NCBI RefSeq assembly: GCF_000230835.1
Contig: NZ_CM001240.1
Span: 4,738,779-4,802,778 of the forward strand
Direction of reading: 5' to 3'
Length of the DNA: 64,000 nt
Origin: Clostridium sp. DL-VIII
GTDB taxonomy: Bacteria > Bacillota > Clostridia > Clostridiales > Clostridiaceae
The position numbers and the translations under genes were made by a program. Shown piece by piece: positions 35,287 to 46,508 of this stretch (its first letter is position 1; the number at the start of each line of letters is the position of its first letter). The notes under the pieces are model-generated. The model was not told the DNA's origin. It was given only the letters and a program-made list of their open reading frames with translations, and did not search any database.

Positions 35287-35319
35287 ATTTTAGCATAAAG
35301 TTATGAATTTTATATGTAG
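35287..35319 (-). promoter_or_regulatory. Direct-repeat promoter of the regulator/kinase operon
   Basis: Minus strand: CTACATAT (35312-35319), 3 nt, ATTCATAA (35301-35308), 8 nt, then -10 TAAAAT (35287-35292). Confidence 0.75.
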
Positions 35320-35343
35320 AAATTAAAACTTCATAACTATATC

Positions 35344-35392
35344 CAAAAACCATGCATAAATTGAGATGTAAATCTCTTATATGCATGGTTTA
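35344..35392 (-). terminator. Terminator of the complex I operon
   Basis: AAACCATGCATA (35347-35358) pairs with TATGCATGGTTT (35380-35391); T's follow on the minus strand. Confidence 0.85.
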
Positions 35393-35429
35393 TTCATGTA
35401 AAATAAATTTAATATTAGATACTCTGAGA

Positions 35430-36848
35430 TTAATATAAGAATGCATTCGATACTGATAAAACTATGTTTATCATTTGATTTGGATAAATTCCGAATATAA
35501 CAAGAGCTATCATTGATATGGTTAATGCTAATTTCGTACTTATAGAAACCGAAATAGGCTCAAGTTTATCAGAACTTTCTCCAAAGTACATTACTTTAAC
35601 AACTTTAAGATAATAGTATACTGATACTACACTCATTCCAATACTTAAAAATGCTAACCATAACTCTCCTTTTTCTATTATAGAAAGGAAAAGATAGAAT
35701 TTCCCTATAAATCCGGCTAATGGTGGAATTCCTGCTAAAGATAACAATGAAATAAGCATAACAGCTGAAAGAAAAGGTGATCTTTTTGATAAATAAGCAT
35801 AATCTTTAATTTCATCGCTGCCTGTTGCCTTTGATACAGCAATTACAACCCCAAAGGCGCCCATGTTTGCAAACAAATAAAACAAACTATAAAGCAGAAT
35901 TGATGCTACACCAAGACTTGAATTTGCAATAATCCCAAGTAAAAAATAACCTGCTTGAGAAATGCTTGAGTAAGCAAGCAGCCTTTTTATATTGGTTTGA
36001 GGTATAGCAACTAAATTTCCAAGGACTAGAGTTATAACAGATAAAACAACTATTAACTCAATCCAATAAGCTGAAATTGAAGACATACCAGTCATAAAAA
36101 GCCTCAATAAAACTGCTAGACCTGCTACTTTAGATGCTACTGCTAAAAATACTGTAATTGAAGTAGGTGCTCCTTCATAAATATCGGGTGCCCACATATG
36201 AAAAGGAACAATAGCAATTTTAAAAGCAAAACCTGCAATTAAAAATATCATACCTAGTATTTCTAATGGTGAAACGCTTCCTGTTCCTAATACTTGTGCT
36301 ATTTCCTTGATAACTGTAGTTTGTGTTATGCCATATATTAAACTTAATCCGTATAAGAAAATTGCTGAAGACATTGCGCCTAAAATAATATACTTTAAAC
36401 TTGCCTCCTTTGACTTTGCATCGCCCTTATAAGCAATTAGAACACAAAAGGATATGGTCATTAATTCTAATCCTACATATATGGCGATGAGTTCTCCAGA
36501 AGATACCATAATCATCATTCCAAGTAATGCTGAAACAATTAAGGCGTAAAACTCACCCTGTTTAGAAACTAAATGATCTTTAGAAATTAATACTGTTAAA
36601 ATAGCAGCTATTAAAAATAACTGTTTAAAAAAAGTACTAAAAGAATTATTAATATAAGCTCCATTAAATAAAGTCTGAATCTGATTTCCATTTAATAGTG
36701 GATCATTGAATAGTGATATTATGAAAATTATAAAAAGACATATGCCTGTAAATAAGCCAAGCTTTTCTTTGTACTTTGGTAGGGATAAACTTGCTACCAA
36801 AAGTACAAGACATAAAGCTGCAGTTAAAAGTTCAACTATATAACTCAT
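35430..36848 (-). CDS. nuoN: Complex I subunit N
   Basis: A 472-aa antiporter-like membrane subunit, one of three proton-pumping modules (with L and M). Typical segments include [38 protein letters not shown] and [18 protein letters not shown], with conserved Lys/Glu in the helices. Length is usual for the family (about 480 aa). It is the last gene of the operon; it overlaps nothing but starts 2 nt after nuoM. GGGAGG precedes the ATG. Confidence 0.9.
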   Translation of the reverse strand: MSYIVELLTAALCLVLLVASLSLPKYKEKLGLFTGICLFIIFIISLFNDPLLNGNQIQTLFNGAYINNSFSTFFKQLFLIAAILTVLISKDHLVSKQGEFYALIVSALLGMMIMVSSGELIAIYVGLELMTISFCVLIAYKGDAKSKEASLKYIILGAMSSAIFLYGLSLIYGITQTTVIKEIAQVLGTGSVSPLEILGMIFLIAGFAFKIAIVPFHMWAPDIYEGAPTSITVFLAVASKVAGLAVLLRLFMTGMSSISAYWIELIVVLSVITLVLGNLVAIPQTNIKRLLAYSSISQAGYFLLGIIANSSLGVASILLYSLFYLFANMGAFGVVIAVSKATGSDEIKDYAYLSKRSPFLSAVMLISLLSLAGIPPLAGFIGKFYLFLSIIEKGELWLAFLSIGMSVVSVYYYLKVVKVMYFGESSDKLEPISVSISTKLALTISMIALVIFGIYPNQMINIVLSVSNAFLY

Positions 36849-36850
36849 AA

Positions 36851-38374
36851 TTAAAATCCTCCCATTATCATTCCTATGTCTGATATCTTACCCATAAGTG
36901 ACATTGCTCCACTGTGAATAAGATCAATTAGTGGTGATGGGAATAAACCAAAAAATATTAATACACCTGCAAGCATCACTATAGGTATCATTTCAACTCC
37001 TTTTGCATCCTCTAAATGATCCCATTCTTCTTTTCTTGGACCAAAGAAGGTGCTTTGAACTACCTTTAATATATAGGCAGCAGTAATAACAATTCCTAGA
37101 ATGGCTAGTATTGAAATTGCTTTAAAGGGTATTATTGAAAAAAGTTTTCTTGGTTCATCATGAGATCCTAAAAATATTAGAAATTCTGCAACAAAGTTAT
37201 TTAATCCTGGTAATCCTAATGATGCAAAACCAGCTATTATAAAACCAATAGCTACCCTTGGCATTTGATGTATTAAGCCGCCAAATCGAGCAATTTCTCT
37301 TGTATGAGCCTGATTATAAATATTTCCTATTAAAGTAAAGAATAATGCGGTCATAATACCATGAGCAAACATCTGTGCTACAGCTCCATCTATTCCTTCG
37401 AAGTTTAATGAAGCAATTCCGAGTAGCACATACCCCATATGACTTACACTAGAATACCCAATTACAAATTTTAAATCCTTTTGAGCCATAGCAACCATAG
37501 CTCCATATACTATATTAGCTATTGATAGTACTGCAATTAAAGGAGCCCAATATTTTGCGCCTTCTGGAAATAAAAACACTCCTGCACGGATAATTCCATA
37601 ACCACCTAATTTCATCAAGACTCCAGCATGAAGCATGCTTACGGCTGTTGGCGCAGCCACGTGACCGTCTGGAGACCATGTATGAAAAGGCCACATAGGT
37701 ACTAATATCCCAAAACCAATTAACATTAAGAAAAAAGCAAATTTTTGAAAACCTGAACTATATTGAATATTACTAAGGGTTTGTATATCAAAACTTTTTA
37801 TTCCTAATTTATTAGCATATATGAAGGTTGCAATAATTCCAATTAGGATAAATGCACTACCTACTAATAAATACAAAGTTAACTTCATTGCAGCATAATC
37901 TTTTCTTGTACTTCCCCATACCCCAATTAATATATACATTGGAATAACGGCTATTTCAAAAAATAGGTAAAAGAAAAATAAATCTCTTGAAATAAATACT
38001 CCAAAAACACCTGCAACTAGTAAAAGTAGGAATATAAAAAATTCCTTTATTCTTTTTTCCATTTTCCATGATGAAAAAACACCTGCAAAAATAACAATAG
38101 CAGTAAGCAATATTAAAGGTATGCTTAAACCATCCGCCCCTACAGAATAATTAATTCCAAATGCAGGTATCCAAGAATAAGTTTCTTGAAATTGAAGCCC
38201 TCCTATTGACTTATTGTAAGTTACAAAAGCTATAATGGAAAGTAAGAGTGAAATAAAAGTAACAATTGATGCTGTTACTTTTATTTCCTTTTCCTTAGTA
38301 GCTGGAAACAAAAGTATTATAATAATACCCAAAATGGGTGCTAATAGTATTGACGTTAATATCGGAAATTCCAT
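36851..38374 (-). CDS. nuoM: Complex I subunit M
   Basis: A 507-aa antiporter-like membrane subunit. Conserved parts: [17 protein letters not shown] with the key Glu, [20 protein letters not shown] and [18 protein letters not shown]. Fourteen or so hydrophobic helices. Its ATG abuts the nuoL stop codon. Part of the proton channel block L-M-N that converts the quinone reduction energy into a proton or sodium gradient. Confidence 0.92.
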   Translation of the reverse strand: MEFPILTSILLAPILGIIIILLFPATKEKEIKVTASIVTFISLLLSIIAFVTYNKSIGGLQFQETYSWIPAFGINYSVGADGLSIPLILLTAIVIFAGVFSSWKMEKRIKEFFIFLLLLVAGVFGVFISRDLFFFYLFFEIAVIPMYILIGVWGSTRKDYAAMKLTLYLLVGSAFILIGIIATFIYANKLGIKSFDIQTLSNIQYSSGFQKFAFFLMLIGFGILVPMWPFHTWSPDGHVAAPTAVSMLHAGVLMKLGGYGIIRAGVFLFPEGAKYWAPLIAVLSIANIVYGAMVAMAQKDLKFVIGYSSVSHMGYVLLGIASLNFEGIDGAVAQMFAHGIMTALFFTLIGNIYNQAHTREIARFGGLIHQMPRVAIGFIIAGFASLGLPGLNNFVAEFLIFLGSHDEPRKLFSIIPFKAISILAILGIVITAAYILKVVQSTFFGPRKEEWDHLEDAKGVEMIPIVMLAGVLIFFGLFPSPLIDLIHSGAMSLMGKISDIGMIMGGF

Positions 38375-40228
38375 CTATATCCCTCCTAAAATTGGTGCTG
38401 CGAGCCAAAGAATTATTAAAGCAATTGCAATGAAAAAAATCAAAGCATAGTTTTGCACCCGTCCTGAATGAATAAGTCTAAGTTTAGCTCCCGTTCTACT
38501 TATCAAAGAAGTAGTATTATCAAAAATTCCATCTACTATATTACGATCACACCAATTAAATAAATGGGATATATTTAAAATTACTTTTTCATATACTAAG
38601 TGATAAAGTTCATTTAAATAATATTGATTAAAAAGAAATTGATGAATTGGTTTAAATTTCACACTTAGAGCTTCACTTGAAATTACTTTTTTACTATAGA
38701 TAAGCCATCCAAGTATTATTCCACCAAAAGCTGCTGCTACCGATTCACCCATAACCATTAAATTTGCCTCAGGAATTTGAGATGTTTGAAAGTATATATA
38801 TGAAGCAAATGTTTCATTTATAAAACCATAAGCTACTGAAAAAACTGATAATATGATTAATGGTACAGTCATACACCAAGGAATTTTATGGACAGAATGT
38901 TTTTCTCTTTCTTCTCCAAAGAATACTATAAAAACTAAACGAGCCATATAAAATGCTGTTAAAAACGCTGTAAGCAAACCTAAATAATATAAAAATATAT
39001 ATCCATGTTCATAAGTTACTGTTAAAATTTCATCTTTACTGAAAAAGCCTGATAACGGTGGAATTCCAGCTAATGATAGAGAAGCAATTATAAAAGTTAT
39101 GCTTACAAGCTTCATCTTTTTAATTAAGCCGCCCATTTTAAAAATATCCTGTACTCCTATAGCGTGAATAATACTTCCAGCTCCTAAGAATAATAACGCT
39201 TTAAAAAATGCGTGGCTTGTAAGATGAAACATTCCAGAAGTAAATCCACCCACTCCCATTGCCATAACCATATACCCTAATTGACTCATGGTTGAAAAAG
39301 CTAAAATTCTTTTTAAATCTCTTTGAACTATTGCAATAGTTCCTGCCATAAATGCAGTTATTCCTCCAGTATACGCAATTACTAAGCTTACTTCTTGTAA
39401 TGAAGAAAATAAAATATAGCCACGTGCTAAAAGATATACACCTGCCGCTACCATGGTTGCAGCATGTATTAAAGCACTTACTGGTGTTGGTCCTTCCATA
39501 GCATCTGGAAGCCAAACATGAAGTGGAAATTGAGCTGACTTTGCTACTGGTCCTGCAAAGATCAATAATGCTATTATAGTTAAATAAAGAGCATCTTGAT
39601 AAGCTGGAATATTAGCAGCCAGTTCTCTAAAATTAAAAGTTCCAAAAGCCATGAAAAGGCAAAGCATTCCAACTAAAAATCCAAAATCTCCAACTCTGTT
39701 AGCTACAAATGCTTTCTTATTAGCTTTTACAGCTGAAGGCCTTTCATAGTAAAAACCAATTAAAAGGTAAGAACATAAACCTACAAGTTCCCAGAAAAAA
39801 AACATTTGAAAATAATTATTGGAAATTACGAGTCCGAGCATTGAACTGCTAAATAGAGATAAGTTAGCAAAGAATCTAGAAAAACCTTGCTCTCCTTTCA
39901 TGTAGCCCAAAGAATATATTTCAACCAATAAACCTATAAAAGTTACAATTAAGAGCATAATTGCTGTAAGTGGATCAATTAGCACTCCAGCTTCAATCTT
40001 AATAGGAACCGAGAGCCAGGAAACAGCATATTCAATAGGCTGATTAATGCTGACTTTTGAAGCAATAACCTCATAAATAATGCCTAAAGAAAATATAAAA
40101 GAAAGAACCATCCCAACTATTGCAATTGCTGAACTAATCCCTTTAGATTTTTTTGTAATAAATCCAATAATTAAAAATGCAACTGCAGGAAATAAGGGAA
40201 TAATCCACGCTAAATTTATAAATCTCAT
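38375..40228 (-). CDS. nuoL: Complex I subunit L
   Basis: About 617 aa; the largest antiporter-like subunit with the long lateral helix at the C-terminus. Motifs: FFFWELVGLCSYLLIGFYY, FPLHVWLPDAMEGPTPVSAL and ILAFSTMSQLGYMVMAMG, plus GIPPLSGFFSKDEI. The C-terminal 100 residues (VKFKPIHQFLFNQYYLNELY and beyond) match the amphipathic arm and final anchor helix. The frame extends to 40243 inside nuoK, but GGTAGGTG favours one of the two ATG at 40231/40228. Confidence 0.92.
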   Translation of the reverse strand: MRFINLAWIIPLFPAVAFLIIGFITKKSKGISSAIAIVGMVLSFIFSLGIIYEVIASKVSINQPIEYAVSWLSVPIKIEAGVLIDPLTAIMLLIVTFIGLLVEIYSLGYMKGEQGFSRFFANLSLFSSSMLGLVISNNYFQMFFFWELVGLCSYLLIGFYYERPSAVKANKKAFVANRVGDFGFLVGMLCLFMAFGTFNFRELAANIPAYQDALYLTIIALLIFAGPVAKSAQFPLHVWLPDAMEGPTPVSALIHAATMVAAGVYLLARGYILFSSLQEVSLVIAYTGGITAFMAGTIAIVQRDLKRILAFSTMSQLGYMVMAMGVGGFTSGMFHLTSHAFFKALLFLGAGSIIHAIGVQDIFKMGGLIKKMKLVSITFIIASLSLAGIPPLSGFFSKDEILTVTYEHGYIFLYYLGLLTAFLTAFYMARLVFIVFFGEEREKHSVHKIPWCMTVPLIILSVFSVAYGFINETFASYIYFQTSQIPEANLMVMGESVAAAFGGIILGWLIYSKKVISSEALSVKFKPIHQFLFNQYYLNELYHLVYEKVILNISHLFNWCDRNIVDGIFDNTTSLISRTGAKLRLIHSGRVQNYALIFFIAIALIILWLAAPILGGI

Positions 40229-40236
40229 CATAACAC

Positions 40237-40545
40237 CTACCATTTTAAAATATTGAAATCTTCTACATTAGATGTAGTATGACTGCGATAAATATTTAAT
40301 ATAATAGCTAAGCCTACAGCAATTTCAGCTGCTGCAACTACAATAACAAATATTGCAAAAAGGTGTCCTGTAACCTTTTCTGGCGCTAAAAATCTATTAA
40401 AAGCTACTAAATTAATATTGACTGCATTCATCATGATTTCTATTGACATTAATACACTGATAACATTTTTTTTAGCAAAAGCCCCATAAAGACCAATGCA
40501 AAACAAAGCCGCTGCTAGTATTAGATAACCTTCTAAACCAACCAT
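40237..40545 (-). CDS. nuoK: Complex I subunit K
   Basis: A 102-aa Mrp-C-like subunit with three membrane helices and the two conserved glutamates ([37 protein letters not shown]). Length fits (about 100 aa). Its ATG directly follows the nuoJ stop. Forms the proton path with J and H next to the quinone-binding module. Confidence 0.92.
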   Translation of the reverse strand: MVGLEGYLILAAALFCIGLYGAFAKKNVISVLMSIEIMMNAVNINLVAFNRFLAPEKVTGHLFAIFVIVVAAAEIAVGLAIILNIYRSHTTSNVEDFNILKW

Positions 40546-41037
40546 TTAATTTTTCACTCCTTTAGCTAAAATAATAGCTCCTGCCAAGGCTATTAATAAG
40601 AGTAATGCAGAGACTTCAAAGGGAATCATATAATTTCCAAAGAATCCGTCTGCAATAGCACTAATGGTATTTTCTATACTTAAATTCTTATAAGTAAACT
40701 TACTAACTAAAATTAAACGAGTAATAATTGCGAAAAATCCTAAGCAAAATACTAAACTTGTCCATCTTAATTTATTAAAGGGATTACTGTTTTTCATATC
40801 ACTTTTTCGAGTAAGCATTATAGCAAATACAATTAAGATTGAAATAGCTCCCGCATAAACTAAAATTTGTGTTAACGCTAGAAAATCAGCTTCAAGTAAG
40901 ATGAAAACTACTGCGATACCTATAAATGTTAGAATCATAGCTAAAGCACTATGGATAATATTTTTCGAATGTACGACGCCTATAGCACAAGCTATAATTA
41001 AAAATGCTATTGGCCAAAAAACGTAAGCTGAAATCAT
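40546..41037 (-). CDS. nuoJ: Complex I subunit J
   Basis: A 163-aa membrane subunit with five hydrophobic helices, including the conserved third helix LTQILVYAGAISILIVFAIML with its pi-bulge Tyr/Gly region. Overlaps the nuoI stop by four bases. GGAGG lies just upstream within nuoI. Confidence 0.9.
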   Translation of the reverse strand: MISAYVFWPIAFLIIACAIGVVHSKNIIHSALAMILTFIGIAVVFILLEADFLALTQILVYAGAISILIVFAIMLTRKSDMKNSNPFNKLRWTSLVFCLGFFAIITRLILVSKFTYKNLSIENTISAIADGFFGNYMIPFEVSALLLLIALAGAIILAKGVKN

Positions 41038-41426
41038 AGTAAGTCCTCCTTATCATTAAAAAGTGTTAACTTAGTTTTAGCTCTACTATAAGCACTTAAT
41101 TCAAAATGCGAAGTTACCTGCAGAGCCTTACTTGGACAGCTTTCAACGCAGAGTCCGCAAAAAAGGCAGTACTCTAATTTCATTTCATATTTACTTAAAT
41201 GCTTTTTATTATTTTCATCTTTATAACTTTCTACATTAATAACTCTATTTGGGCAACTCAAAGCACAAATACTGCAGGAAATGCATTTTTCTGAATCCAA
41301 TTTAAAAGAACAACGAGAACGTTGTGGAAGATTTGGATGTTCTTCTGGATACTGCTCTGTAATATTTTTTTCAAATAAATGTCCAAGAGTTACTCTAAGA
41401 CCATTAATTAATCCTTTACCAAACAT
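41034..41426 (-). CDS. nuoI: Complex I subunit I, 2[4Fe-4S] ferredoxin
   Basis: A 130-aa peripheral subunit from the ATG at 41426 behind GAGGTG (a GTG at 41435 lies within that site). Two cluster motifs: CISCSICALSCP and CLFCGLCVESCP, the N6a/N6b clusters that pass electrons to NuoB. Because NuoE, F and G are missing from this operon, NuoI may take electrons directly from ferredoxin or from another partner, as proposed for archaeal and cyanobacterial 11-subunit complexes. Confidence 0.9.
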   Translation of the reverse strand: MFGKGLINGLRVTLGHLFEKNITEQYPEEHPNLPQRSRCSFKLDSEKCISCSICALSCPNRVINVESYKDENNKKHLSKYEMKLEYCLFCGLCVESCPSKALQVTSHFELSAYSRAKTKLTLFNDKEDLL

Positions 41427-41438
41427 TAAATTCACCTC

Positions 41439-42473
41439 TTAACTAACTAATTGAAATATTTTAATACCTATTCCTGTAAATAAAATATTCATCAATGAAA
41501 TAGGAATAAGATACTTCCAATTCAAAGACATCATATGATCCAACCTAAATCTAGGAAAAGTCCATCTAACCAACATAAGCAGTAATACAACTACATAAGT
41601 TTTTAAAATAAACCAAATCCAAGAAGGTAATATAGGTCCACTAGCTCCACCTAAGAACAAAGTAACCGTAAGGGCTGAAGTAGCAAACATATTAGTGTAT
41701 TCTGCAAGATAAAAAAGTGCATATCTCATTCCGCTATATTCTGTGAATGGACCAGCTACTATTTCCTGCTCTCCTTCAGCTAAGTCAAAAGGAGCTCTAT
41801 TTAACTCTGCAGTCGCGGCAATAAGATAAATAATAAATGCAACAGGCTGCAAAAAAATGAACCAAATCTTGTTTTGTGCTGTTATAATTTCTGTCAAGTT
41901 TAAAGAACCACTTATCATAACTACTCCAAGAAGAGAAAAAATCATAGGTATTTCATAACTTATCATTTGAGCAACTACTCTCATTCCACCTAAAAGAGAA
42001 TATTTATTATTAGATCCCCATCCTGCCATTAATATTGGTATTGATGAAGTTCCAGAGATAGCTAAAAAATAAAGCAATCCCAAATTTAAATTTACAGCAA
42101 CCACATTTTTACCAAAAGGTAAAACAGCATAAACTAATATAGCAGGTACCATAACTAATAGAGATGCCATTACAAAGACTAATTTATCCGTTTTCTTTGG
42201 AATAATATCTTCTTTCCCTAGAAGCTTAACGACGTCAGCTACACTTTGAAATATCCCTTGTGGACCAAATCTATTAGGTCCGGGACGTTGTTGCAGATAG
42301 CCACAAAATTTTCTTTCTAAATAAATCAAAAACATAGCATTTAATAAAACAAAAGCCACAACTCCAATAAAATAAACTAAGCTCATAATAATACTTACTA
42401 AAGCATTTGGTATTCCTAATGCAAAAGTTAAGCTTCTAATCCAATCAGAAATATTTAAAAATATATTCTCCAT
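41439..42473 (-). CDS. nuoH: Complex I subunit H
   Basis: A 344-aa membrane subunit that forms the quinone tunnel. Conserved segments: [41 protein letters not shown] (acidic loop lining the proton path), [17 protein letters not shown] and [13 protein letters not shown]. Eight helices. Length normal. GGAGG precedes the ATG, 14 nt after nuoD. Confidence 0.93.
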   Translation of the reverse strand: MENIFLNISDWIRSLTFALGIPNALVSIIMSLVYFIGVVAFVLLNAMFLIYLERKFCGYLQQRPGPNRFGPQGIFQSVADVVKLLGKEDIIPKKTDKLVFVMASLLVMVPAILVYAVLPFGKNVVAVNLNLGLLYFLAISGTSSIPILMAGWGSNNKYSLLGGMRVVAQMISYEIPMIFSLLGVVMISGSLNLTEIITAQNKIWFIFLQPVAFIIYLIAATAELNRAPFDLAEGEQEIVAGPFTEYSGMRYALFYLAEYTNMFATSALTVTLFLGGASGPILPSWIWFILKTYVVVLLLMLVRWTFPRFRLDHMMSLNWKYLIPISLMNILFTGIGIKIFQLVS

Positions 42474-42487
42474 TTTTTACCTCCAAG

Positions 42488-43603
42488 CTACCTATCAATT
42501 TCGCCTAATATAGGATCTAGTGATGCTAATATTGCAACTGCATCCTGAATGGTACTTCCACTCGCCATTTCAGGAAAAGCACCAATGTTAACAAAAGACG
42601 GTCCATGAATATGAATTCTATAAGGTTTATCTGCTCCATCGCTTACTAGGTAATAGCCTAGTGTACCTTTAGAACCTTCAATTTGGTGATAAATATCTCC
42701 TTTTGGCGGTTTTATAAGTCTTGGAACTTTAGCTAGGACAGGGCCATCTTGAATTTGTTCTAATGCCTGTTTAATTATTTTTATACTCTCTTCCATCTCT
42801 CTAATACGCATTATCCATCTCTCGTAGCAATCGCCTTCTTTTCCGATAATTACTTTAAAATTGAAACGATCATAAATACCATATGGAGCGTCACGCCTTA
42901 AATCTAGATCAATGCCAGAAGCCCTAAGGTTTGGACCTGTTAAACCATAAGCTAAAGCTTTTTCTCCACTAATTATTCCAACACCTTTAGTTCTAGCTTC
43001 AAATATTTCATTACCAGTAATGATACGCTGATACTCTATGAAGCTTTTATCCATATCGTTAAGGAAGCTTCTCAAACTTGGAATAAATTCCTCAGGCAGA
43101 TCATAACTTACTCCACCTATACGCATGTAATTTGTTGTCATTCTAGAACCACAAACCATCTCAAATAGATCCAAAACTTTTTCTCTATCTCTAAAAAAAT
43201 ACATCCATGGCGTATGCCCGTTCAAATCCAATGCCATACTACCTAAAAAAACTTGGTGGCTAGCAATTCTTTGAAGTTCAGCCATAATAATGCGAAGATA
43301 TTCCGCCCTTTCCGGAACTTCAATTTCCATAAGCTTCTCTACTGTTTGAACATAACCTAATTCATTTAACATTCCAGATAAATAATCTAATCTATCTGTG
43401 TAAGGTATAAATTGAGTATAAGTTCTAGATTCAGCTAGTTTTTCCATACCTCTATGCAAATAACCAATTACATTTTCAGCATTTATAATATGCTCTCCAT
43501 CTAAGGTAAAAATAGCTCTATATACTCCATGAGTACTAGGATGCTGAGGCCCAAAGTTCAAAGTCATTTCTTCAGTATGCAAATCTTTATTATGTTCTAT
43601 CAT
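42488..43603 (-). CDS. nuoD: Complex I subunit D (49 kDa)
   Basis: A 371-aa quinone-site subunit related to NiFe-hydrogenase large subunits. Quinone-binding features: [14 protein letters not shown] (conserved His), [31 protein letters not shown] and [20 protein letters not shown] near the end, with GEIDR at the C-terminus. No nickel-ligand Cys pairs, as expected for complex I. GGAGGC precedes the ATG. Confidence 0.93.
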   Translation of the reverse strand: MIEHNKDLHTEEMTLNFGPQHPSTHGVYRAIFTLDGEHIINAENVIGYLHRGMEKLAESRTYTQFIPYTDRLDYLSGMLNELGYVQTVEKLMEIEVPERAEYLRIIMAELQRIASHQVFLGSMALDLNGHTPWMYFFRDREKVLDLFEMVCGSRMTTNYMRIGGVSYDLPEEFIPSLRSFLNDMDKSFIEYQRIITGNEIFEARTKGVGIISGEKALAYGLTGPNLRASGIDLDLRRDAPYGIYDRFNFKVIIGKEGDCYERWIMRIREMEESIKIIKQALEQIQDGPVLAKVPRLIKPPKGDIYHQIEGSKGTLGYYLVSDGADKPYRIHIHGPSFVNIGAFPEMASGSTIQDAVAILASLDPILGEIDR

Positions 43604-43618
43604 GTAACTGCCTCCTTT

Positions 43619-44056
43619 CTAACTTCGCTTATCTACCTTAAAATCTTTTCTAAGTGGATGCCCTACAAAATCATCTGGACATAATATTCTTTTTAAATCT
43701 GGATGACCAACAAAATTAATTCCAAATAAATCATAAACTTCTCTTTCCTGAACATTGGCTGCAAGCCAATAATTAGTTAGTGATTGAATTTCAAGTTTTT
43801 CATTTAGTCTCACCTTAACTCTAATCACTTCATTAGTTACTAAAGACATGAAATGGTAAATACAGCTTAACCCATCTTCTTCAACTGCAGTCAAATCAAC
43901 TAAAAAATCAAAACAATAATCCTTTAACTTTTTTATAATATCCATAAAAATATCTAGTTCTATATGAATAGAAATCTGCATATTTTCTATAATTTCAATA
44001 TCTTGCTTATAATCTGCTTTTAATTCTGAAATCAGATTTTCACTAATTTTACTCAT
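43619..44056 (-). CDS. nuoC: Complex I subunit C (30 kDa)
   Basis: A 145-aa subunit with the C-terminal signature [32 protein letters not shown]. It is separate from NuoD, not the fused CD form of enterics. Its ATG overlaps the nuoB stop (ATGA). It links the B and D subunits in the peripheral arm. Confidence 0.9.
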   Translation of the reverse strand: MSKISENLISELKADYKQDIEIIENMQISIHIELDIFMDIIKKLKDYCFDFLVDLTAVEEDGLSCIYHFMSLVTNEVIRVKVRLNEKLEIQSLTNYWLAANVQEREVYDLFGINFVGHPDLKRILCPDDFVGHPLRKDFKVDKRS

Positions 44057-44559
44057 TTATTCCCACCTCTTTTTTGATGAATAATTTTTTCTTTTAATGT
44101 TAAAAGTCCATGAATTAACGCTTCTGGACGTGGAGGACAACCTGGAATATAAACATCTACTGGTAAAAATGTATCTGCACCTGGCACAACACTATAGGAA
44201 TCTACAAATGGTCCTCCACTGGTTGCGCAGCTTCCCATAGCAATTACCCATTTTGGTTCAGGCATTTGATCATAAATCTTTTTAACTACAGGCGCCATTT
44301 TTTCAGTAACAGTTCCAGCAACAATCATTAAATCTGCCTGCCTTGGAGAAGCACGAAAAACTTCATAGCCAAAACGAGCAATGTCATAACGAGCACCGCC
44401 AGCCGCCATCATTTCAATAGCACAGCAGGCTAACCCAAAGGTTAAAGGCCAAAAAGAATGAGCACGAAAATAATTTAAAGTATCATCTAATTTAGTTAAA
44501 ATAATATTTTTTTCTATTTGCTCTTGAACATATTTATCTTCATTAAAATTTACTTCCAT
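44053..44559 (-). CDS. nuoB: Complex I subunit B
   Basis: A 168-aa subunit holding cluster N2, the last relay before quinone. Ligands: adjacent Cys in [10 protein letters not shown], Cys in MGSCATSGG, and Cys in [10 protein letters not shown], all present. A longer frame reaches 44589 but the ATG at 44559 follows AGAGGGGGC. It overlaps the end of nuoA by ten bases. Confidence 0.93.
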   Translation of the reverse strand: MEVNFNEDKYVQEQIEKNIILTKLDDTLNYFRAHSFWPLTFGLACCAIEMMAAGGARYDIARFGYEVFRASPRQADLMIVAGTVTEKMAPVVKKIYDQMPEPKWVIAMGSCATSGGPFVDSYSVVPGADTFLPVDVYIPGCPPRPEALIHGLLTLKEKIIHQKRGGNK

Positions 44560-44906
44560 TCTAATGCCCCCTCTTTCCACGCATACCATAAACCAATTAT
44601 TAAAATACCTACAAAAATAACCATCTCCACAAGTGCGAATAAGCCTAGTGACTTAAATTTCACTGCCCATGGTAATAAAAATACGGTTTCTACATCAAAG
44701 AGTAGAAATACTAACCCGTACATAAAATAACTTACCTTAAATCTAATCCAAGTTGGTCCAGTTGTTTCAACTCCGCATTCATAGGTTGATAACTTTTCTT
44801 TATTAGGCTTCTTAGGTCTTACCAAAGAAGCTGTTAGCAAAACTACCATACCAAAAATAAATGAGGCTACAAGAAAAATTCCAATAGTCAAATAATTTTG
44901 TATCAT
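44550..44906 (-). CDS. nuoA: Complex I subunit A, first gene of the operon
   Basis: A 118-aa membrane subunit with three helices: [19 protein letters not shown], the loop [20 protein letters not shown] containing the conserved Glu and Cys, and [13 protein letters not shown]. First gene of the 11-gene set; the promoter box at 45002-45034 lies 96 bp upstream. GAAGGGAG precedes the ATG. Confidence 0.92.
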   Translation of the reverse strand: MIQNYLTIGIFLVASFIFGMVVLLTASLVRPKKPNKEKLSTYECGVETTGPTWIRFKVSYFMYGLVFLLFDVETVFLLPWAVKFKSLGLFALVEMVIFVGILIIGLWYAWKEGALEWK

Positions 44907-45001
44907 TTCTATCTCCCTTCAAAGCAATCTTTTATTTATACTAATGCGCGAAAAATTTATTATTAAAAACAGCAACCTTTAATAGCTCTCTATTTGTTCA
45001 A

Positions 45002-45034
45002 ATATTACCAAGTTTTTATGTAGTTATTATGTAG
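45002..45034 (-). promoter_or_regulatory. Direct-repeat promoter of the nuo operon
   Basis: Minus strand: CTACATAA (45027-45034), 3 nt, CTACATAA (45016-45023), 8 nt, then -10 TAATAT (45002-45007). Both repeats are identical here, the clearest copy of the motif. The remaining gap 44907-45204 holds only the terminator at 45128-45168. Confidence 0.8.
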
Positions 45035-45127
45035 AAAACCCATAAGAAAACTTTTAAATTTTATATTAATCACTCTATTAACTATAAAATAGCGCTTCAT
45101 AAGAAAATTCACCTACTTAATTTGACC

Positions 45128-45168
45128 ACAAAAAACCAGAAGCTTATATTATCTAAACTTCTGGTTTC
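45128..45168 (-). terminator. Terminator of the menaquinone operon
   Basis: AAACCAGAAG (45133-45142) pairs with CTTCTGGTTT (45158-45167); T's follow on the minus strand. Confidence 0.85.
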
Positions 45169-45204
45169 ATATATTTTATGTGATCTATTCATTTCTAATA
45201 CTTT

Positions 45205-46092
45205 TTATAGTGCACTTGCCGCTAATAATCCAATAACCACAGCTAAGTGATACTTTAATCCAATTTTGCCTATTAGCCCCATACTTCTTCCTTTTGTTAT
45301 GATACTCTTTTTATATGATAAAAAGCTTAAAACAGATTTATAAGGAAATAGAAAAAGAACAGGCACTAATGCAATAATAGGGTAAATGTGTAATAACACC
45401 AATCCAAAGGTTAAAATAACTAGCATTAACACGTTAAAGATCCATAACCGCTCAGCATTTTTTCTCCCTATAATAATAGGCAGAGTTTTTCTTCCAGATT
45501 CCCTATCCTCTTCTATATCACTTAAATTATTAGTTAATAATATAGTTCCAATAAATACTGCTGTTGGAACCGTAACTAAAACTGTACTTAAATTTAATAT
45601 ACCTGATTGAATATAAATCACTGTACTTGTTATTCCCATCCCCATAGTAGCTCCTGACACAAATTCACCAATTGGAGTATAAGAAATAGGTAAAGGTCCA
45701 AATGCATAAAAAAGTGAAATAAGCCCACCAAAAATTGCAACCAGCAATATATAATAACTTGTTTGACTAGCTATAAAAATACCAATTATAAGAGCAATTA
45801 ATTGATATGAAAATATTATAAACAAAACTTGTTTAGGAGTAATCTCTCCACTTACTAAGGCTTTCTCTTCACTACTTTTTTTATCATCAGCTCCACGTTT
45901 AAAATCAAAGTAATCATTAATCATATTTGTAGCACTTTGAATTAATATCATAGCAATTACTAATAATATAAAATAAAATATATTTAACTTTTGAAAAGCA
46001 TATTTGGAATAAACTGAACCTAAAGTTACAGGAATCAATCCTGCAACAAGAGTTTTTATATCCATAAGTTTTACTATTGATTTAAAAGTCAT
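45205..46092 (-). CDS. menA: 1,4-dihydroxy-2-naphthoate prenyltransferase
   Basis: About 295 aa, UbiA superfamily: first Asp-rich motif NMINDYFDFKRGAD and second NLSDIEEDRESGRKTL, with about eight hydrophobic helices. It attaches the polyprenyl chain to DHNA in the membrane, giving demethylmenaquinone. The frame extends to 46152 within the thioesterase gene, but GAGGAGAG favours the ATG at 46092. It is the last gene of the men operon. Confidence 0.88.
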   Translation of the reverse strand: MTFKSIVKLMDIKTLVAGLIPVTLGSVYSKYAFQKLNIFYFILLVIAMILIQSATNMINDYFDFKRGADDKKSSEEKALVSGEITPKQVLFIIFSYQLIALIIGIFIASQTSYYILLVAIFGGLISLFYAFGPLPISYTPIGEFVSGATMGMGITSTVIYIQSGILNLSTVLVTVPTAVFIGTILLTNNLSDIEEDRESGRKTLPIIIGRKNAERLWIFNVLMLVILTFGLVLLHIYPIIALVPVLFLFPYKSVLSFLSYKKSIITKGRSMGLIGKIGLKYHLAVVIGLLAASAL

Positions 46093-46117
46093 CTTTTCGT
46101 CTCTCCTCATCAAAGAA

Positions 46118-46501
46118 TTAACTATTATCTTTGTTTTGCTTAATGATAGCATTTGTAACCGTTACACATGAAATTAATATATTATTTTCATCAAACATCT
46201 CAATATTCCACACATGAGATATTTTTCCCATATGTAGTAATCTGCCTTTTGCTATAATATATCCTTCTATTTTTTTAGCTTTCATATGATTTGCAGTTAT
46301 ACTTTGCCCCACAGCTGCTTGATCCTTATTTATCTTTCTAATTGAAGCATAACCTGCAATTGTTTCTCCAAAAGCAATTGTTGCTCCTCCATGCAGATAT
46401 CCGAAAGTTTGATCATGAAAATCAGTTAAGTTCATTTTTGCTTCAAGTGTGTTTTCATATACATGGATATATTCAATATTTAAACCTTCTATTAAATTCA
46501 T
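46118..46501 (-). CDS. Hotdog-fold thioesterase, probable DHNA-CoA hydrolase
   Basis: A 127-aa hotdog protein of the PaaI/YbgC type with FGYLHGGATIAFGETIAGYA, containing the active-site Glu after HGG. In a men operon between menC and menA, the likely task is hydrolysis of 1,4-dihydroxy-2-naphthoyl-CoA to DHNA (MenI activity). That role is by position and family, not shown by sequence alone. GGTGA precedes the ATG at 46501; a longer start at 46519 would overlap menC. Confidence 0.7.
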   Translation of the reverse strand: MNLIEGLNIEYIHVYENTLEAKMNLTDFHDQTFGYLHGGATIAFGETIAGYASIRKINKDQAAVGQSITANHMKAKKIEGYIIAKGRLLHMGKISHVWNIEMFDENNILISCVTVTNAIIKQNKDNS

Positions 46502-46508
46502 TTTATAT

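Noticed and set aside
35331..35340. Isolated CTTCATAA on the plus strand near the nuo terminator
   Set aside because: No second repeat, no -10 and no plus-strand gene downstream.
39201..39515. Minus-strand ORF of 104 aa within nuoL
   Set aside because: Same strand, other frame inside an intact nuoL; Cys/Ser/Arg-rich shadow.
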